64,000 nt of DNA from JAGOEY01 sp017997515 (GCA_026314275.1 CP111109.1:2604001-2668000), one strand, 5' to 3'; numbered from the stretch's first letter, positions 24,068-34,016 are shown. The notes: generated by a model not told the origin, from the letters alone. Translations and numbers: made by a program.

Positions 24068-26506
24068 ATGTTCCCACAAGACCCGCTGGCTGCCCAGCCG
24101 CAAGCCTCCTTTTTCTCCGCACCCTCCAGCCCCGCCACTGAATCACCTTTGATGGCCGGGCTCAACCCCGAGCAACTGGCCGCCGTCACCCTGCCCGCCA
24201 CCCATGCGCTGATCCTGGCCGGGGCGGGCTCTGGCAAGACCCGTGTGTTGACCACCCGCATCGCCTGGCTGCTGCAGACCGGCCAGATTTCGCCCGGCGG
24301 CATCCTGGCCGTGACCTTTACCAACAAGGCCGCCAAGGAAATGATGACGCGCCTGGGCGCGATGCTGCCGGTCAATGTGCGTGGCATGTGGATCGGCACC
24401 TTCCACGGCCTGTGCAACCGCCTGCTGCGCGCGCACTACAAACTCGCCAACCTGCCGTCCACCTTTCAGATACTCGACACACAAGACCAGCTCAGCGCCA
24501 TCAAACGCCTGATGAAGCAGTTCAACGTGGACGACGAACGTTTCCCGGCCAAACAAACCCAGTGGTTCATCGCTGCGTGTAAAGAAAACGGCGAGCGGCC
24601 CAGCATGGTGCAGGCGCGTGACGAAGACACCCGCAAGAAGATCGAGATTTACCAGCTGTACGAAGAGCAGTGCCAGCGCGAAGGCGTGGTCGATTTTGGC
24701 GAGCTGATGCTGCGCAGCTTCGAGCTGCTGCGCGACAACGACCCCATCCGCGAACACTACCAGCGGCGCTTCCGCCACATTTTGGTGGACGAGTTCCAGG
24801 ACACCAACCGCCTCCAGTACGCCTGGCTCAAACAACTGGCCGGCAACGAGGTGAACGGTGTGTTCCAGCCCGCCGCCCACAACAGCGTGATTGCCGTGGG
24901 CGATGACGACCAGAGCATCTACGCGTTCCGCGGCGCACGCGTGGGCAACATGGCCGACTTTGTGCGCGAATTTGGCGTGCAGCACCAGATCAAGCTGGAG
25001 CAGAACTACCGCTCGTACAGCAACATCCTCGACTCCGCCAACGAACTCATCAGCCACAACAGCAAACGCCTGGGCAAAAACCTGCGCACCACGCAGGGCC
25101 CGGGGGAGCCGGTGCGGGTGTTCGAGGCCACCAGCGACTTCGCCGAAGCGCAGTGGATGGTGGACGAGATGCGCCAGCTGATCCGGGGCGACGGCCTGCA
25201 GGACGGCTACAAACGCCAGGAAATCGCTGTGCTCTACCGCTCTAACGCGCAGAGCCGGGTGGTGGAAACCACACTCTTCAATGCCGGTGTGCCGTACCGG
25301 GTGTATGGCGGCCTGCGCTTCTTCGAGCGGGCCGAAATCAAACACGCGCTGGCCTACCTGCGCCTGCTGGAGAACCCGCAGGACGACACCAGCTTCATGC
25401 GTGTCGTCAACTTCCCGCCGCGCGGTATTGGCGCACGCAGCATCGAGCAGCTGCAAGACGCCGCCCGCGCCCTGGGCACCTCGCTGCACGACGCCGTCAG
25501 CGGCTTGCCGGGCAAGGCCGGGGCCAACATCGGCGCGTTTGTGGCCATGCTCGACGTGCTGCGCGAGCAGACCCTGGGGCTGACGCTGCGCGAAATCATT
25601 GCGCTGCTGCTCGACCGCAGCGGCCTGGTGGAGCATTACAAGGCCGACCGCGAAGGTGCAGACCGGCTGGAGAACTTGGACGAATTACTCAGCGCTGCCG
25701 AGAGTTTTGTCACGCAAGAAGGTTTTGGCCGCGACGCCGTGGCGCTGCCGGTGGACGAACTGGGCCAGTCCCCCGTCAGCCAGGGCCTGGACCTGTCGCG
25801 GGCGGTGCTCGACGAGCCGCTGGCCCCGGATGCGGAAACCGGCGAAACCCTGTCACCCCTGGCCGCCTTTTTGACCCATGCCGCGCTGGAGTCCGGCGAC
25901 AACCAGGCCCAGGCCGGGCAGGACGCTGTGCAGCTGATGACGGTGCACGCTTCCAAGGGGCTGGAATTTGACTGCGTGTTTATCACCGGCATGGAAGAGG
26001 GCCTGTTCCCGCACGAGAACTCGATGAACGACCGCGACGGGCTGGAAGAAGAACGCCGCCTGATGTACGTCGCCATCACCCGCGCGCGCCAGCGCCTGTA
26101 CCTGAGCCATTCCCAAACGCGTATGTTGCACGGCCAGACGCGTTACAACCCGAAGAGCCGCTTCTTTGAAGAGCTGCCCGAAGCCGCGCTGAAATGGATC
26201 ACACCGAAGAACAGCGGTTTTGGCTCATTTGCTCCTCAATCAGGAGCGGGTAGCGCTTATGGGGCGGGCGCTAGAAGCCAATTTGGCTATAAATCCGAGA
26301 CCTTTGCCAGCCCGCCAGTGCCCGTTCAGAAAGCCGCACCGTCCCACGGCCTGCGCACCGGCATGCAGGTGTTTCACAACAAGTTTGGCGAAGGCACCGT
26401 GCTGGCGCTGGAAGGCAGTGGTGACGACGCCCGTGCTCAGATCAACTTCCCGCGCCACGGGGTCAAGTGGCTGGCGTTGTCGGTGGCCAAACTCACCCCG
26501 GTGTGA
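24068..26506 (+). CDS. uvrD: UvrD/Rep/PcrA superfamily 1A DNA helicase
   Basis: 3'-5' helicase of mismatch and nucleotide excision repair. 812 aa. Motifs in order: Q motif LNPEQLAAV, I AGAGSGKTRVL, Ia VTFTNKAAKEM, II LVDEFQDTN, III AVGDDDQSIYAFRGA, IV QNYRS, V TVHASKGLEFD and VI YVAITRARQRLYLSH. A linker near residues 715-745 contains a GCTAT-type element, then comes the small C-terminal domain (HNKFGEGTVL). The frame is open upstream, but the ATG at 24068 follows a TACAAT box by 6 nt and gives a sensible N-terminus. PcrA/Rep are alternatives by name. Confidence 0.93.
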   Translation: MFPQDPLAAQPQASFFSAPSSPATESPLMAGLNPEQLAAVTLPATHALILAGAGSGKTRVLTTRIAWLLQTGQISPGGILAVTFTNKAAKEMMTRLGAMLPVNVRGMWIGTFHGLCNRLLRAHYKLANLPSTFQILDTQDQLSAIKRLMKQFNVDDERFPAKQTQWFIAACKENGERPSMVQARDEDTRKKIEIYQLYEEQCQREGVVDFGELMLRSFELLRDNDPIREHYQRRFRHILVDEFQDTNRLQYAWLKQLAGNEVNGVFQPAAHNSVIAVGDDDQSIYAFRGARVGNMADFVREFGVQHQIKLEQNYRSYSNILDSANELISHNSKRLGKNLRTTQGPGEPVRVFEATSDFAEAQWMVDEMRQLIRGDGLQDGYKRQEIAVLYRSNAQSRVVETTLFNAGVPYRVYGGLRFFERAEIKHALAYLRLLENPQDDTSFMRVVNFPPRGIGARSIEQLQDAARALGTSLHDAVSGLPGKAGANIGAFVAMLDVLREQTLGLTLREIIALLLDRSGLVEHYKADREGADRLENLDELLSAAESFVTQEGFGRDAVALPVDELGQSPVSQGLDLSRAVLDEPLAPDAETGETLSPLAAFLTHAALESGDNQAQAGQDAVQLMTVHASKGLEFDCVFITGMEEGLFPHENSMNDRDGLEEERRLMYVAITRARQRLYLSHSQTRMLHGQTRYNPKSRFFEELPEAALKWITPKNSGFGSFAPQSGAGSAYGAGARSQFGYKSETFASPPVPVQKAAPSHGLRTGMQVFHNKFGEGTVLALEGSGDDARAQINFPRHGVKWLALSVAKLTPV
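26221..26294. repeat. Mini-element (family B) in the linker of the UvrD-type helicase gene
   Basis: GGAGCGGGTAGCGCTTATGG and GGCGCTAGAAGCCAATTTGGC match the right half of the intergenic copies. It encodes a Gly/Ser/Ala-rich linker in frame. Confidence 0.6.
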
Positions 26507-26508
26507 AC

Positions 26509-27336
26509 TCAGGGCGCGGTGGAAGGGGCTTCCACTGTGTCTTCTTCCGTCGGGGTAAAACAGTCCCGAAAGGTGAAGTAGGTCGATGTGAACAGCATCG
26601 ACGCCATCACCAGCGCGCCCATCACCATCAGCCCACCCGCGATGGCTCCGGCACCCACCGAGCCGCCACCGGCCAGCACCAGCAGCAGGGCGGACAGCAC
26701 ACTCATGCCGATGCCACCCAGCGCAAACACACCGACCCAGGCCAGCCCGTACAGCGTGAAAGCGCCCATGTTGCGCCAGCAGGCCACGATGCTGAAAAAC
26801 AGGCTTTTAACCGGGCTCACACCGTGCCAGTGCACCAGCGCGGGGGCGTGCCAGAACAGCAGCGACAAAGGCAGGTACAGGGCGAGGAAGGCCCACATGG
26901 CGAGCTGGAAGTCACTGGACTGCACGGTTTCTGCGGTCATCTTGCCGCCCACGAGGTACATCTTGGCAAACTCGCCGCCGTCAAACAGGGACGAAACCCC
27001 CATGCTCAGCAGAAAACCCACCGCATACAACGCGCCCAGCACCGCCATGGGCTGCAGCTGCAGGCGGCCGGCGCGCCAGGCGCTCACCAGCACCGTGGGC
27101 ATGGGGCGTTTGCCCTGGGCCGCGTCTTCTGCTGCCACCATCATGGCCAGTGTGGACAGGGGCAGCAAGGCCAGCGCAATGGCCGCACCGATGAGCGGTA
27201 TGACGGTGGCCATCGACATGAAGGCCATCAGCAGAAAAAACAGCGCCGTCAGCGCCATGGGCTGCTGGAGGAAGGTGCGGATTCCCGCTTTGACCCACTG
27301 CAGGCCGGTACGGGCGGGGACGATGTTCAGTTTCAT
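26509..27336 (-). CDS. BPSS1780 family membrane protein
   Basis: 275 aa, about six to seven hydrophobic segments. The N-terminal VPARTGLQWVKAGIRTFLQQP and the later FWHAPALVHWHGVSPVKSLFFS are typical of this betaproteobacterial family of unknown function. Its ATG overlaps the thrB stop by 4 nt, so it is translated with homoserine kinase. Confidence 0.88.
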   Translation of the reverse strand: MKLNIVPARTGLQWVKAGIRTFLQQPMALTALFFLLMAFMSMATVIPLIGAAIALALLPLSTLAMMVAAEDAAQGKRPMPTVLVSAWRAGRLQLQPMAVLGALYAVGFLLSMGVSSLFDGGEFAKMYLVGGKMTAETVQSSDFQLAMWAFLALYLPLSLLFWHAPALVHWHGVSPVKSLFFSIVACWRNMGAFTLYGLAWVGVFALGGIGMSVLSALLLVLAGGGSVGAGAIAGGLMVMGALVMASMLFTSTYFTFRDCFTPTEEDTVEAPSTAP

Positions 27337-28343
27337 GCGGTCTGGGCGGTGGGATGGGGCAACACGGCGGGCGGGTTGGCGGCTGGGTTTGCGTCTAGGT
27401 TAAGGCGGCCCCGCAGCACCCGTTCGAAATGGGTGGGGTCGTGCGGGGTGAGCATTGCGGCTTCACGCGGCAGGTGGAAGTCCCACAGGCGTGAGATCCA
27501 GAAGCGCAGCGCACCGGCGCGCTGCATGGCGGGCAGCAGCTGGCGCTCGGCGGCGGTGAAGGGGCGCACGGCTTCGTAGGCCGCGAGGAAGTGTTCGGCG
27601 CGGGTGGCGTCGTGTGTGCCGCTGGCCAGGTCGATACACCAGTCGTTCATACACACGGCCACGTCGAACAGAAAGCTGTCCACACCCGCAAAGTAGAAGT
27701 CGAAAAAGCCGGTCAGTGTCTCGCCGTCGAACATGGCGTTGTCACGGAACAGGTCGGCGTGCACCGGCCCGCGGGGCAGGGCGGCGTACACGGGCAACGC
27801 GGCAATGTGGTTCTGGTAGGCCAGTTCGCTGCGCAACAGATTCGCCTGGGCGGGCTCCAGGAAGGGCAGCACCACGGGCACGGTCTCGTTCCACCAGGGC
27901 AGGCCGCGCAGGTTGGGCTGGCTGCGGTTGAAGTCACGCCCGGCCAGGTGCATGTGGGCCAGCGCCGTGCCCAAAGCGGCACAGTGCACGGCCTGGGGGG
28001 CGAGCTGGCTTTTGCCGCGCAATTTGTTGACCACGGCGGCGGGTTTGCCGTTGACGCTGTGCAGGATCTCGCCATGGCGGTCGGCCTGCGGGTCGGGCAC
28101 CGCCACACCGCGCTGCGCCAGGTGTTTCATCAGGTACAGGTAAAACGGCAGCTGTTCTGCCGTCAGCCGCTCGAACAGGGTCAGCACATAGTCGTGCTGC
28201 ACGCCATCACGCAAGGTGCTGGCAAAGTAGTTGGTGTTTTCGATGCCGCCCTCGATGCCGCGCAGGGCGCACAAGTCGCCCAGGCCCAGGCGCTGCATCA
28301 ATACACGTGCTTCGTCCTCAGAGACTTCCGTAAAAACTGCCAT
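27333..28343 (-). CDS. thrB: Homoserine kinase, ThrB2 (APH-fold) type
   Basis: Phosphorylates homoserine in threonine synthesis. 336 aa of the aminoglycoside phosphotransferase fold, unrelated to the GHMP-type enzyme of enterobacteria. MAVFTEVSEDEARVLMQRLGLG, GIENTNYF, the catalytic loop GPVHADLFRDNAMF and the metal-binding GFFDFYFAG are present. Middle gene of DUF2782-thrB-BPSS1780. Confidence 0.93.
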   Translation of the reverse strand: MAVFTEVSEDEARVLMQRLGLGDLCALRGIEGGIENTNYFASTLRDGVQHDYVLTLFERLTAEQLPFYLYLMKHLAQRGVAVPDPQADRHGEILHSVNGKPAAVVNKLRGKSQLAPQAVHCAALGTALAHMHLAGRDFNRSQPNLRGLPWWNETVPVVLPFLEPAQANLLRSELAYQNHIAALPVYAALPRGPVHADLFRDNAMFDGETLTGFFDFYFAGVDSFLFDVAVCMNDWCIDLASGTHDATRAEHFLAAYEAVRPFTAAERQLLPAMQRAGALRFWISRLWDFHLPREAAMLTPHDPTHFERVLRGRLNLDANPAANPPAVLPHPTAQTA

Positions 28344-28361
28344 GGTGGGGTCCGCCAGCCG

Positions 28362-28715
28362 TCAGAACTTGAGCACGTTCCAGACCCGCGGGCCGGAGCC
28401 AGACTCGGCCCCTTCACGCTGCGTGGGGCGCGTGCGCGCACCCTCGGTGGGCTGGATTTCGTATTCGGGCATGTTGGCCTTCGGGGTGACCGTGATGCTC
28501 TGGGTCTGGCCGCCCACCCGCAATTCGTCGATGCGGGCACCGCTGTCCTCGGTGCGGATCTGCTCGATCCGCTGGTCTGGACGACCTTTGGGGGCCGCCT
28601 GTGCCTCACCCGCAGCCGGTGCCTGCGCCAGCGCAGCCCCGCAGCACCCGGCCAGCACGGCGGCGGTGATCAAGGACAGAGGGCGGCGCAGGGGTGAAAG
28701 CAGGGTCGAAGACAT
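28362..28715 (-). CDS. DUF2782 domain secreted protein
   Basis: 117 aa with a signal peptide (LSLITAAVLAGCCGAALAQ). The region RIEQIRTEDSGARIDELRVGG and NMPEYEI is the DUF2782 core. Function unknown, but it regularly precedes thrB and polA-linked genes in Burkholderiales. The ATG is 6 nt after a TACAAT box; polA is divergent. Confidence 0.88.
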   Translation of the reverse strand: MSSTLLSPLRRPLSLITAAVLAGCCGAALAQAPAAGEAQAAPKGRPDQRIEQIRTEDSGARIDELRVGGQTQSITVTPKANMPEYEIQPTEGARTRPTQREGAESGSGPRVWNVLKF

Positions 28716-28721
28716 GTGCCG

Positions 28722-28727
28722 ATTGTA
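28722..28727 (-). promoter_or_regulatory. -10-like element 6 nt before the DUF2782 gene
   Basis: Minus strand TACAAT, CGGCAC, ATG. No ribosome-binding sequence; predicts a leaderless transcript for the thrB group. Confidence 0.5.
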
Positions 28728-28789
28728 GGCGCGGGCATGAATAACCCGCGTTTACAAATCCCCGTGGTAGGTAGCACGCACGATCCCCT

Positions 28790-28886
28790 CCAGCAGACGC
28801 GGCGGAACTGGCTCTGCCAGGCCGCTTGCGTCGCCCCCTGCAAGGGGGAAGGAGTAGCGGAACGAAGTCCGCGAAGCCTGGGGGTG
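28790..28886 (-). repeat. Dispersed intergenic repeat, family A (copy 2, inverted)
   Basis: Reverse orientation: CCAGCAGACGC ... GGAACTGGCTCTGCC ... CCCCCTGCAAGGGGG ... AGCCTGGGGGTG. It occupies most of the space between the divergent DUF2782 and polA genes, ending 15 bp before the polA -10 box. Confidence 0.85.
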
Positions 28887-28900
28887 TACCTTCCACACGG

Positions 28901-28906
28901 CACAAT
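28901..28906 (+). promoter_or_regulatory. -10-like element 6 nt before polA
   Basis: CACAAT, CCCGGG, ATG. No Shine-Dalgarno sequence. Confidence 0.45.
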
Positions 28907-28912
28907 CCCGGG

Positions 28913-31726
28913 ATGACCCAAAAGACCTTACTGCTGGTGGATGGCTCCAGCTACCTGTACCGTGCCTTTTTTGCCGGTGGCGAAACCATGAGCACCACTT
29001 TGCCCGATGGAACGGTGCAAAAAACCGGTGCCATCCGCATCATGGTCAACATGATGACCAGCTTGCGCCGCGAAGTGCCTGCCGACTACGCTGTCTGTGT
29101 TTTCGACGCCAAGGGCTCGACCTTCCGTGACGAGTGGTACCCCGCCTACAAAGCCAATCGCTCGCCCATGCCCGACGAGCTGCGCAGCCAGATCGACCCG
29201 ATCCACGAAGTGGTGCGGCTGCTGGGCTGGCCGGTGGTGGTGGTGCCCGGCGTGGAGGCCGATGACGTCATTGGCACGTTGGCGGTTATGGCAGCGGCTC
29301 AGGGCACCAAGGTCATCATCTCCAGTGGCGACAAGGACCTGAGCCAGCTGGTGAACGAACACATCACCATCATCGACACCATGAGTGGCAAGGTGCGTGA
29401 CGTGGCCGGTGTGACTGCCGAATTTGGTGTGCCCCCGTCGCTGATGGTGGACTACCAGACGCTGGTTGGCGACACCGTGGACAACGTGCCCGGGGTCGCC
29501 AAGGTGGGCCCGAAGACGGCCGCCAAGTGGCTGCAGGAATATGGCTCCCTCGACGCCCTGCTGGCACGTGCGGGCGAGATCAAGGGTGTGGCCGGTGAAA
29601 ACCTGCGCAACGCGCTGGAATGGCTGCCGCAGGGCCGCCGTTTGGTGACCATCCGCACCGACTGTGATTTGGTCGACCATGTGGTGGGGCTGCCTGCTAT
29701 GGATTCAATAGCTTACGCCGCACAAGAGACGGGCGCTTTGAAGGGTTTTTACGATAAATTTGGCTTCAAGGGGCTGGCCCGCTCGCTCGACGCCGCAGCA
29801 CCTGCTGAAGCGGCAGCCCCACCCGCCGCCAAACCCGCCCGGCCGCCCCGCAACGAACCAGGCTTGTTTGACGACCCGGAAGACCTGCTGGCCGACGAGG
29901 CCGCCAAAGTGGAGGCCGCTTCGGCTTTGGCTTATGACACCGTGCTGACCTGGGAGGCTTTTGACACCTGGCTCGCACGTATCAACGCGGCCGACCTAGT
30001 GGCGCTGGACACCGAAACCACGTCGCTGGACCAGATGGTGGCCGAGATTGTCGGCATCAGTTTCAGCGTCGAGCCCGGCGCAGGGGCCTACATTCCGCTG
30101 GCCCACGACTACCCCGACGCCCCGGCCCAACTGCCACGCGACGAAGTGCTGGCGCGCCTCACGCCCTGGCTGGTGGATGGGCAAAAGAAAAAGCTCGGCC
30201 AGCACGTCAAATACGACCGCCATGTGTTTGCCAACCACAGCATCGAGGTGCAGGGTTATGTGCACGACACCATGCTGCAGAGTTATGTGCTGGAGGTGCA
30301 CAAGCCCCACGGCCTGGCCAGCCTGGCCGATCGCCACCTGGGGCGCCGCGGCGTGAATTACGAAGACCTGTGTGGCAAAGGGGCGCACCAGATTCCGTTC
30401 AGCCAGGTCGAAATTGGCAAAGCCGCGCACTATGCGTGTGAAGATTCGGACCAAACGCTGGACGTGCACCGTGTGTTGTGGCCCCAGCTGGAGGCAGACG
30501 CCAAACTGCGTGGTATCTACGAACTGGAAATCGCGTCCAGCGAGGCGCTGTACCGTATCGAGCGGAATGGCGTGCTGATCGACGCGCCCACACTGGCTGC
30601 GCAGAGCCATGAACTGGGCCAGCGCATCCTGCAGCTGGAAACGGAAGCGTACGAGATCGCAGGCCAGCCGTTTAACCTGAGCAGCCCCAAGCAGTTGGGT
30701 GAAATTTTCTTCGACAAACTGGGTATGCCCGTGGTCAAGAAAACCGCTACCGGCGCACGCAGCACCGACGAAGAAGTGCTCGAAAAACTGGCCGAAGACT
30801 ACCCACTGCCCGCCAAACTGCTGGAGCACCGCGGGCTGGCCAAACTCAAAGGCACCTACACCGACAAACTTGCCCAACTGGCCAACCCGCGCACAGGCCG
30901 GGTGCATACCCACTATGCGCAGGCCGTGGCCGTGACCGGTCGGTTGAGCAGCAACGACCCGAACCTGCAGAACATCCCCATCCGTACGCCGGAAGGCCGC
31001 CGCGTGCGCGAAGCTTTTGTGGCGCCGCCGGGCCGGGTGATTGCGAGTGCGGACTATTCCCAGATCGAACTGCGCATCATGGCGCACCTGAGTGGGGACG
31101 CGTCTTTGCTGAGTGCCTTCAGAGAAGGTCTGGACGTGCACCGTGCCACGGCGGCGGAGGTGTTCAGTGTGCCGGTGGACCAGGTCAGCAGCGAGCAGCG
31201 CCGCTACGCCAAGGTCATCAACTTCGGGTTGATCTACGGCATGAGTGCATTTGGCCTGGCGCGCAACCTGGGCATCGACAACACGGCGGCGAAGAACTAC
31301 ATCACGCGTTATTTCGAGCGTTACCCCGGCGTCAAGCAGTACATGGACGACACCAAGGTGCTGGCCAAAAAGCAGGGCTATGTTGAAACGGTGCTGGGCC
31401 GCCGCCTGCAGATGCCAAGCATCCAGAATGCCAAGGGTGCGCTGTTGTCCGGGCTGGAACGCCAGGCCATCAATGCACCCATGCAGGGCACGGCGGCTGA
31501 CTTGATCAAGCTCAGCATGGTGGCGGTGCAGAAGGCACTGGATGCTGAAAAGCGCAGCACGCTGATGATCATGCAGGTGCACGACGAACTGGTGTTTGAG
31601 GTGCCAGAGGCCGAAGTGGAATGGGTGCGCACCGAGATTCCGCGCCTGATGGCGGGGGTAGCCGATCTGAAGGTGCCGCTGCTGGCGGAAGTGGGCGTGG
31701 GGCCGAACTGGGACAAGGCGCATTGA
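28913..31726 (+). CDS. polA: DNA polymerase I
   Basis: 937 aa, three domains. The 5' nuclease (about 1-300) has LLLVDGSSYLYRAFFA, GVEADDVIGTLA and VGDTVDNVPGV. The 3'-5' exonuclease domain (about 340-530) keeps ALDTETTSLD and the later YACEDSDQT, so proofreading is likely active. The polymerase domain (about 560-937) has motif A DYSQIELRIMAHLSGD, the O-helix RRYAKVINFGLIYGMSAFGLA and motif C QVHDELVFEVPE. A GCTAT mini-element lies at codons 262-277 (AMDSIAYAAQET) without disturbing alignment. Standalone gene; convergent with a GGDEF gene. Confidence 0.97.
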   Translation: MTQKTLLLVDGSSYLYRAFFAGGETMSTTLPDGTVQKTGAIRIMVNMMTSLRREVPADYAVCVFDAKGSTFRDEWYPAYKANRSPMPDELRSQIDPIHEVVRLLGWPVVVVPGVEADDVIGTLAVMAAAQGTKVIISSGDKDLSQLVNEHITIIDTMSGKVRDVAGVTAEFGVPPSLMVDYQTLVGDTVDNVPGVAKVGPKTAAKWLQEYGSLDALLARAGEIKGVAGENLRNALEWLPQGRRLVTIRTDCDLVDHVVGLPAMDSIAYAAQETGALKGFYDKFGFKGLARSLDAAAPAEAAAPPAAKPARPPRNEPGLFDDPEDLLADEAAKVEAASALAYDTVLTWEAFDTWLARINAADLVALDTETTSLDQMVAEIVGISFSVEPGAGAYIPLAHDYPDAPAQLPRDEVLARLTPWLVDGQKKKLGQHVKYDRHVFANHSIEVQGYVHDTMLQSYVLEVHKPHGLASLADRHLGRRGVNYEDLCGKGAHQIPFSQVEIGKAAHYACEDSDQTLDVHRVLWPQLEADAKLRGIYELEIASSEALYRIERNGVLIDAPTLAAQSHELGQRILQLETEAYEIAGQPFNLSSPKQLGEIFFDKLGMPVVKKTATGARSTDEEVLEKLAEDYPLPAKLLEHRGLAKLKGTYTDKLAQLANPRTGRVHTHYAQAVAVTGRLSSNDPNLQNIPIRTPEGRRVREAFVAPPGRVIASADYSQIELRIMAHLSGDASLLSAFREGLDVHRATAAEVFSVPVDQVSSEQRRYAKVINFGLIYGMSAFGLARNLGIDNTAAKNYITRYFERYPGVKQYMDDTKVLAKKQGYVETVLGRRLQMPSIQNAKGALLSGLERQAINAPMQGTAADLIKLSMVAVQKALDAEKRSTLMIMQVHDELVFEVPEAEVEWVRTEIPRLMAGVADLKVPLLAEVGVGPNWDKAH
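29696..29742. repeat. GCTAT-N7-ATAGC mini-element inside polA
   Basis: GCTAT-GGATTCA-ATAGC followed by CCGC and GGGCGCTTTGAAGG, as in the intergenic copies. Read in frame at the end of the 5' nuclease domain. Confidence 0.6.
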
Positions 31727-31731
31727 TTTGG

Positions 31732-31826
31732 CACACCCCAGGCTTTTTCACTTCGTGTAAACGCTAACCCCCTTGCAGGGGGCGACACCTGCGGACTGGC
31801 AGAGCCAGATCCGCGGTGTCTGCTGG
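31732..31826 (+). repeat. Dispersed intergenic repeat, family A (copy 3)
   Basis: CACACCCCAGGCT ... AACCCCCTTGCAGGGGGCG ... GGCAGAGCCAGATCC ... GGTGTCTGCTGG, between convergent polA and the GGDEF gene. Almost identical in its right half to the copy after hrcA. Confidence 0.9.
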
Positions 31827-31884
31827 AAGGGGGCTCGCCTGGCGGCTTTGCCCGGTTGCGTGGCTATGTGCTTACTTTGACGCT

Positions 31885-33867
31885 TCAGGCTGTTGCTTCC
31901 ACACTTTCGCATTGGTTGCGGCCTGCATTTTTGGCGCGGTAGAGGGCAGCGTCGGCGGCATCGACCAGGATGGTGGGGTCGGTACCTGCGATGGGACACA
32001 GGCTGGCGATGCCGATGCTCAGTGTCAGGTGCGAGGCGGTGCATGAGGTGGCGTGGGGCAGGGCGATCTGCGCAATGGCGTCCATGCAATGTTGGGCCAC
32101 CGCACGGGCATCGGCCAGGGTGCAGCCTGGCAGCAGCAGCACAAATTCTTCGCCCCCATACCGGGCGGCCAACTCGTCGGCACGCCGCACACACCGGGCC
32201 AGCGCCTGTGCCACCTGGCGCAGGCAGGCGTCACCGGCGACATGGCCGTAGTGGTCGTTGTACAGCTTGAAGTGGTCAATATCCACCAGCAACAAAGACA
32301 AGGGGATTTGTTGCCGGGCTCCGCGTTGCCATTCGTTGCCCAGGCGTTCGTCGAAATGGCGGCGGTTGCCAATACCCGTCAGTCCGTCGGTGGTGGACAA
32401 CAAGGCCAGTTGGGCATTGGCGGCGGCCAGCAACTGCTCTTTGCGCACCAGCTCGGTGACGTCGGTGCGCACACCGGCAATACCGCCGCTGCGGGTTCTG
32501 CGCTCATGCACCCGCAGCCAGCGTTGGTCGGGCAGTTGCTGCATGGTGGCCAGGCCTGCGGCATGGTGCTCATGCATCCGCTCGGACAGCCACTGGTCTT
32601 CGCGGCCCAGGGCCTCGGGGAACTGGCCCGCCAACACGCCGTGGCGCAGCATCTCTTCAAAACTCTGCCCGGTGCGCATCAGCGGCGTCATCAACGGGTA
32701 CACCGCGCGAAACTGGGAGTTACATGCCACAAGCCTGTCGTCCTGGTCATACAGGGCAAAGGCCTCGGGCAGGGTTTCGATGGCGTCTTCCAGCAGCTCG
32801 CGGGCCAACTGTGCTTCCTGGCGGGAGGCGTCCAAGGCCTGTTTTTGCAGGATGTGGTCGGTTACATCAAGGCGCACACACACGATGTAGCCGGTGGGTG
32901 TGCGTGTTTCATGCAGCTGCATCCAGCGGCCGGTGGGGTAGTAACGCACCTGGGGGCCTGTGTGTAGGCCGCGTTGGGCCAGCATGTTGGCAATCCAGGC
33001 TTCCTGCTCCTCGGCTGGAACCGGCGGAGCACCGTTCGCCAGGCTGGTGCGCAGCAGGTGTTCGTAGGTGTGCCCCAGTGCTTCGTGCACGGGGATGTGC
33101 GGGGCCATTTGGGCCAGGTGCTGGTTGTAGACGATGAGCCGGTCCTGCTCGTCATAAATCTCCAGTCCGGCAGGCATGGCTTCCAGTGCTTCGTGCAGTT
33201 GCAGCTGGGCCAGATGGGTTTCCTTGCGTGCGGCATGCAGCGCACGTTCGTTGTGTTTGAAGGCCGTCACATCCGTGTACAGGCCAATGGTTCCGCCGTC
33301 GGGCGTCTTGCGCTCGGTCACCCGCACCCAGCGGTCACCTGCCAGCTCCTGCAGCCCTTCAAACAGGGACTTGCGGTGCTGCGCCAGCCGGGTCTGGACC
33401 CAGGGTTCTTCCCGCCCTATGGCGCTGGCCACCGCGCCAGCGCGGGCGCTGTGCCGGATGATGTCCTCAAAACGTGCGCCGGGAACCATCAGGTGCGCCG
33501 ATTTGGGGTAGAGCGCCCGCAAACGTGCGTTACACAGCACCAGGCGGTCTTTGCGGTCAAACAGCACAAACGCGTCGGGCAGGATGTCGAGTGCAGCGTC
33601 CAGGCGTGTTCTGGCTTGTACTGCTTCTATCTCTGCGGCGCTGGCCCGCTCACTGGTTTTTTGCAATTGGCGGATCAGCCACCACTGCTGCAGCGACGCA
33701 CATACCAGTACGGCCACACTGACGCCAAAAACCACCAGGCGCGTGAGTTGACCGTCCGGTTGGTCCCCGGAAACCAGCACAAGCGCAAACACCGCTGCAC
33801 CCAGCACCAAGGCCAGAAAGAGCAGCAGCAAAGACTTGTGAAGCGTTTTTTTTCCGCGTGTGTCCAT
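31885..33867 (-). CDS. Membrane diguanylate cyclase with three PAS domains
   Basis: 660 aa. Two N-terminal membrane helices (LLLLFLALVLGAAVFALVLV and a second near residue 45) lead into a coiled region and three similar PAS modules, each opening with a line such as ILPDAFVLFDRKDRLVLCN, MPAGLEIYDEQDRLIVYN and TLPEAFALYDQDDRLVACN. The GGDEF domain ends the protein with ARYGGEEFVLLLPG, so cyclase activity is expected; RRADE just before it resembles but does not exactly match the RxxD inhibitory site. The frame opens 18 nt earlier; the chosen ATG begins MDTRGKK. Confidence 0.9.
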   Translation of the reverse strand: MDTRGKKTLHKSLLLLFLALVLGAAVFALVLVSGDQPDGQLTRLVVFGVSVAVLVCASLQQWWLIRQLQKTSERASAAEIEAVQARTRLDAALDILPDAFVLFDRKDRLVLCNARLRALYPKSAHLMVPGARFEDIIRHSARAGAVASAIGREEPWVQTRLAQHRKSLFEGLQELAGDRWVRVTERKTPDGGTIGLYTDVTAFKHNERALHAARKETHLAQLQLHEALEAMPAGLEIYDEQDRLIVYNQHLAQMAPHIPVHEALGHTYEHLLRTSLANGAPPVPAEEQEAWIANMLAQRGLHTGPQVRYYPTGRWMQLHETRTPTGYIVCVRLDVTDHILQKQALDASRQEAQLARELLEDAIETLPEAFALYDQDDRLVACNSQFRAVYPLMTPLMRTGQSFEEMLRHGVLAGQFPEALGREDQWLSERMHEHHAAGLATMQQLPDQRWLRVHERRTRSGGIAGVRTDVTELVRKEQLLAAANAQLALLSTTDGLTGIGNRRHFDERLGNEWQRGARQQIPLSLLLVDIDHFKLYNDHYGHVAGDACLRQVAQALARCVRRADELAARYGGEEFVLLLPGCTLADARAVAQHCMDAIAQIALPHATSCTASHLTLSIGIASLCPIAGTDPTILVDAADAALYRAKNAGRNQCESVEATA

Positions 33868-33986
33868 GGAAGGGGGGCAGCACATCCGCAGGTCGGTGGT
33901 GCGCCAGTCCGCGGAAAGTGGGTGTTACAAAATCCAACCCTGACGCACGATTGTGCATAAGTTGATCGGTTTTGTCTCTCACCTGT

Positions 33987-34016
33987 TTGAGTGGGTCTTT
34001 ATTGATACGGTAGAAT
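33987..34016 (+). promoter_or_regulatory. Promoter of the ZIP transporter gene
   Basis: TTGAGT, an 18-bp spacer and TAGAAT (4/6 and 5/6 to consensus). Predicted start near 34023. Confidence 0.5.
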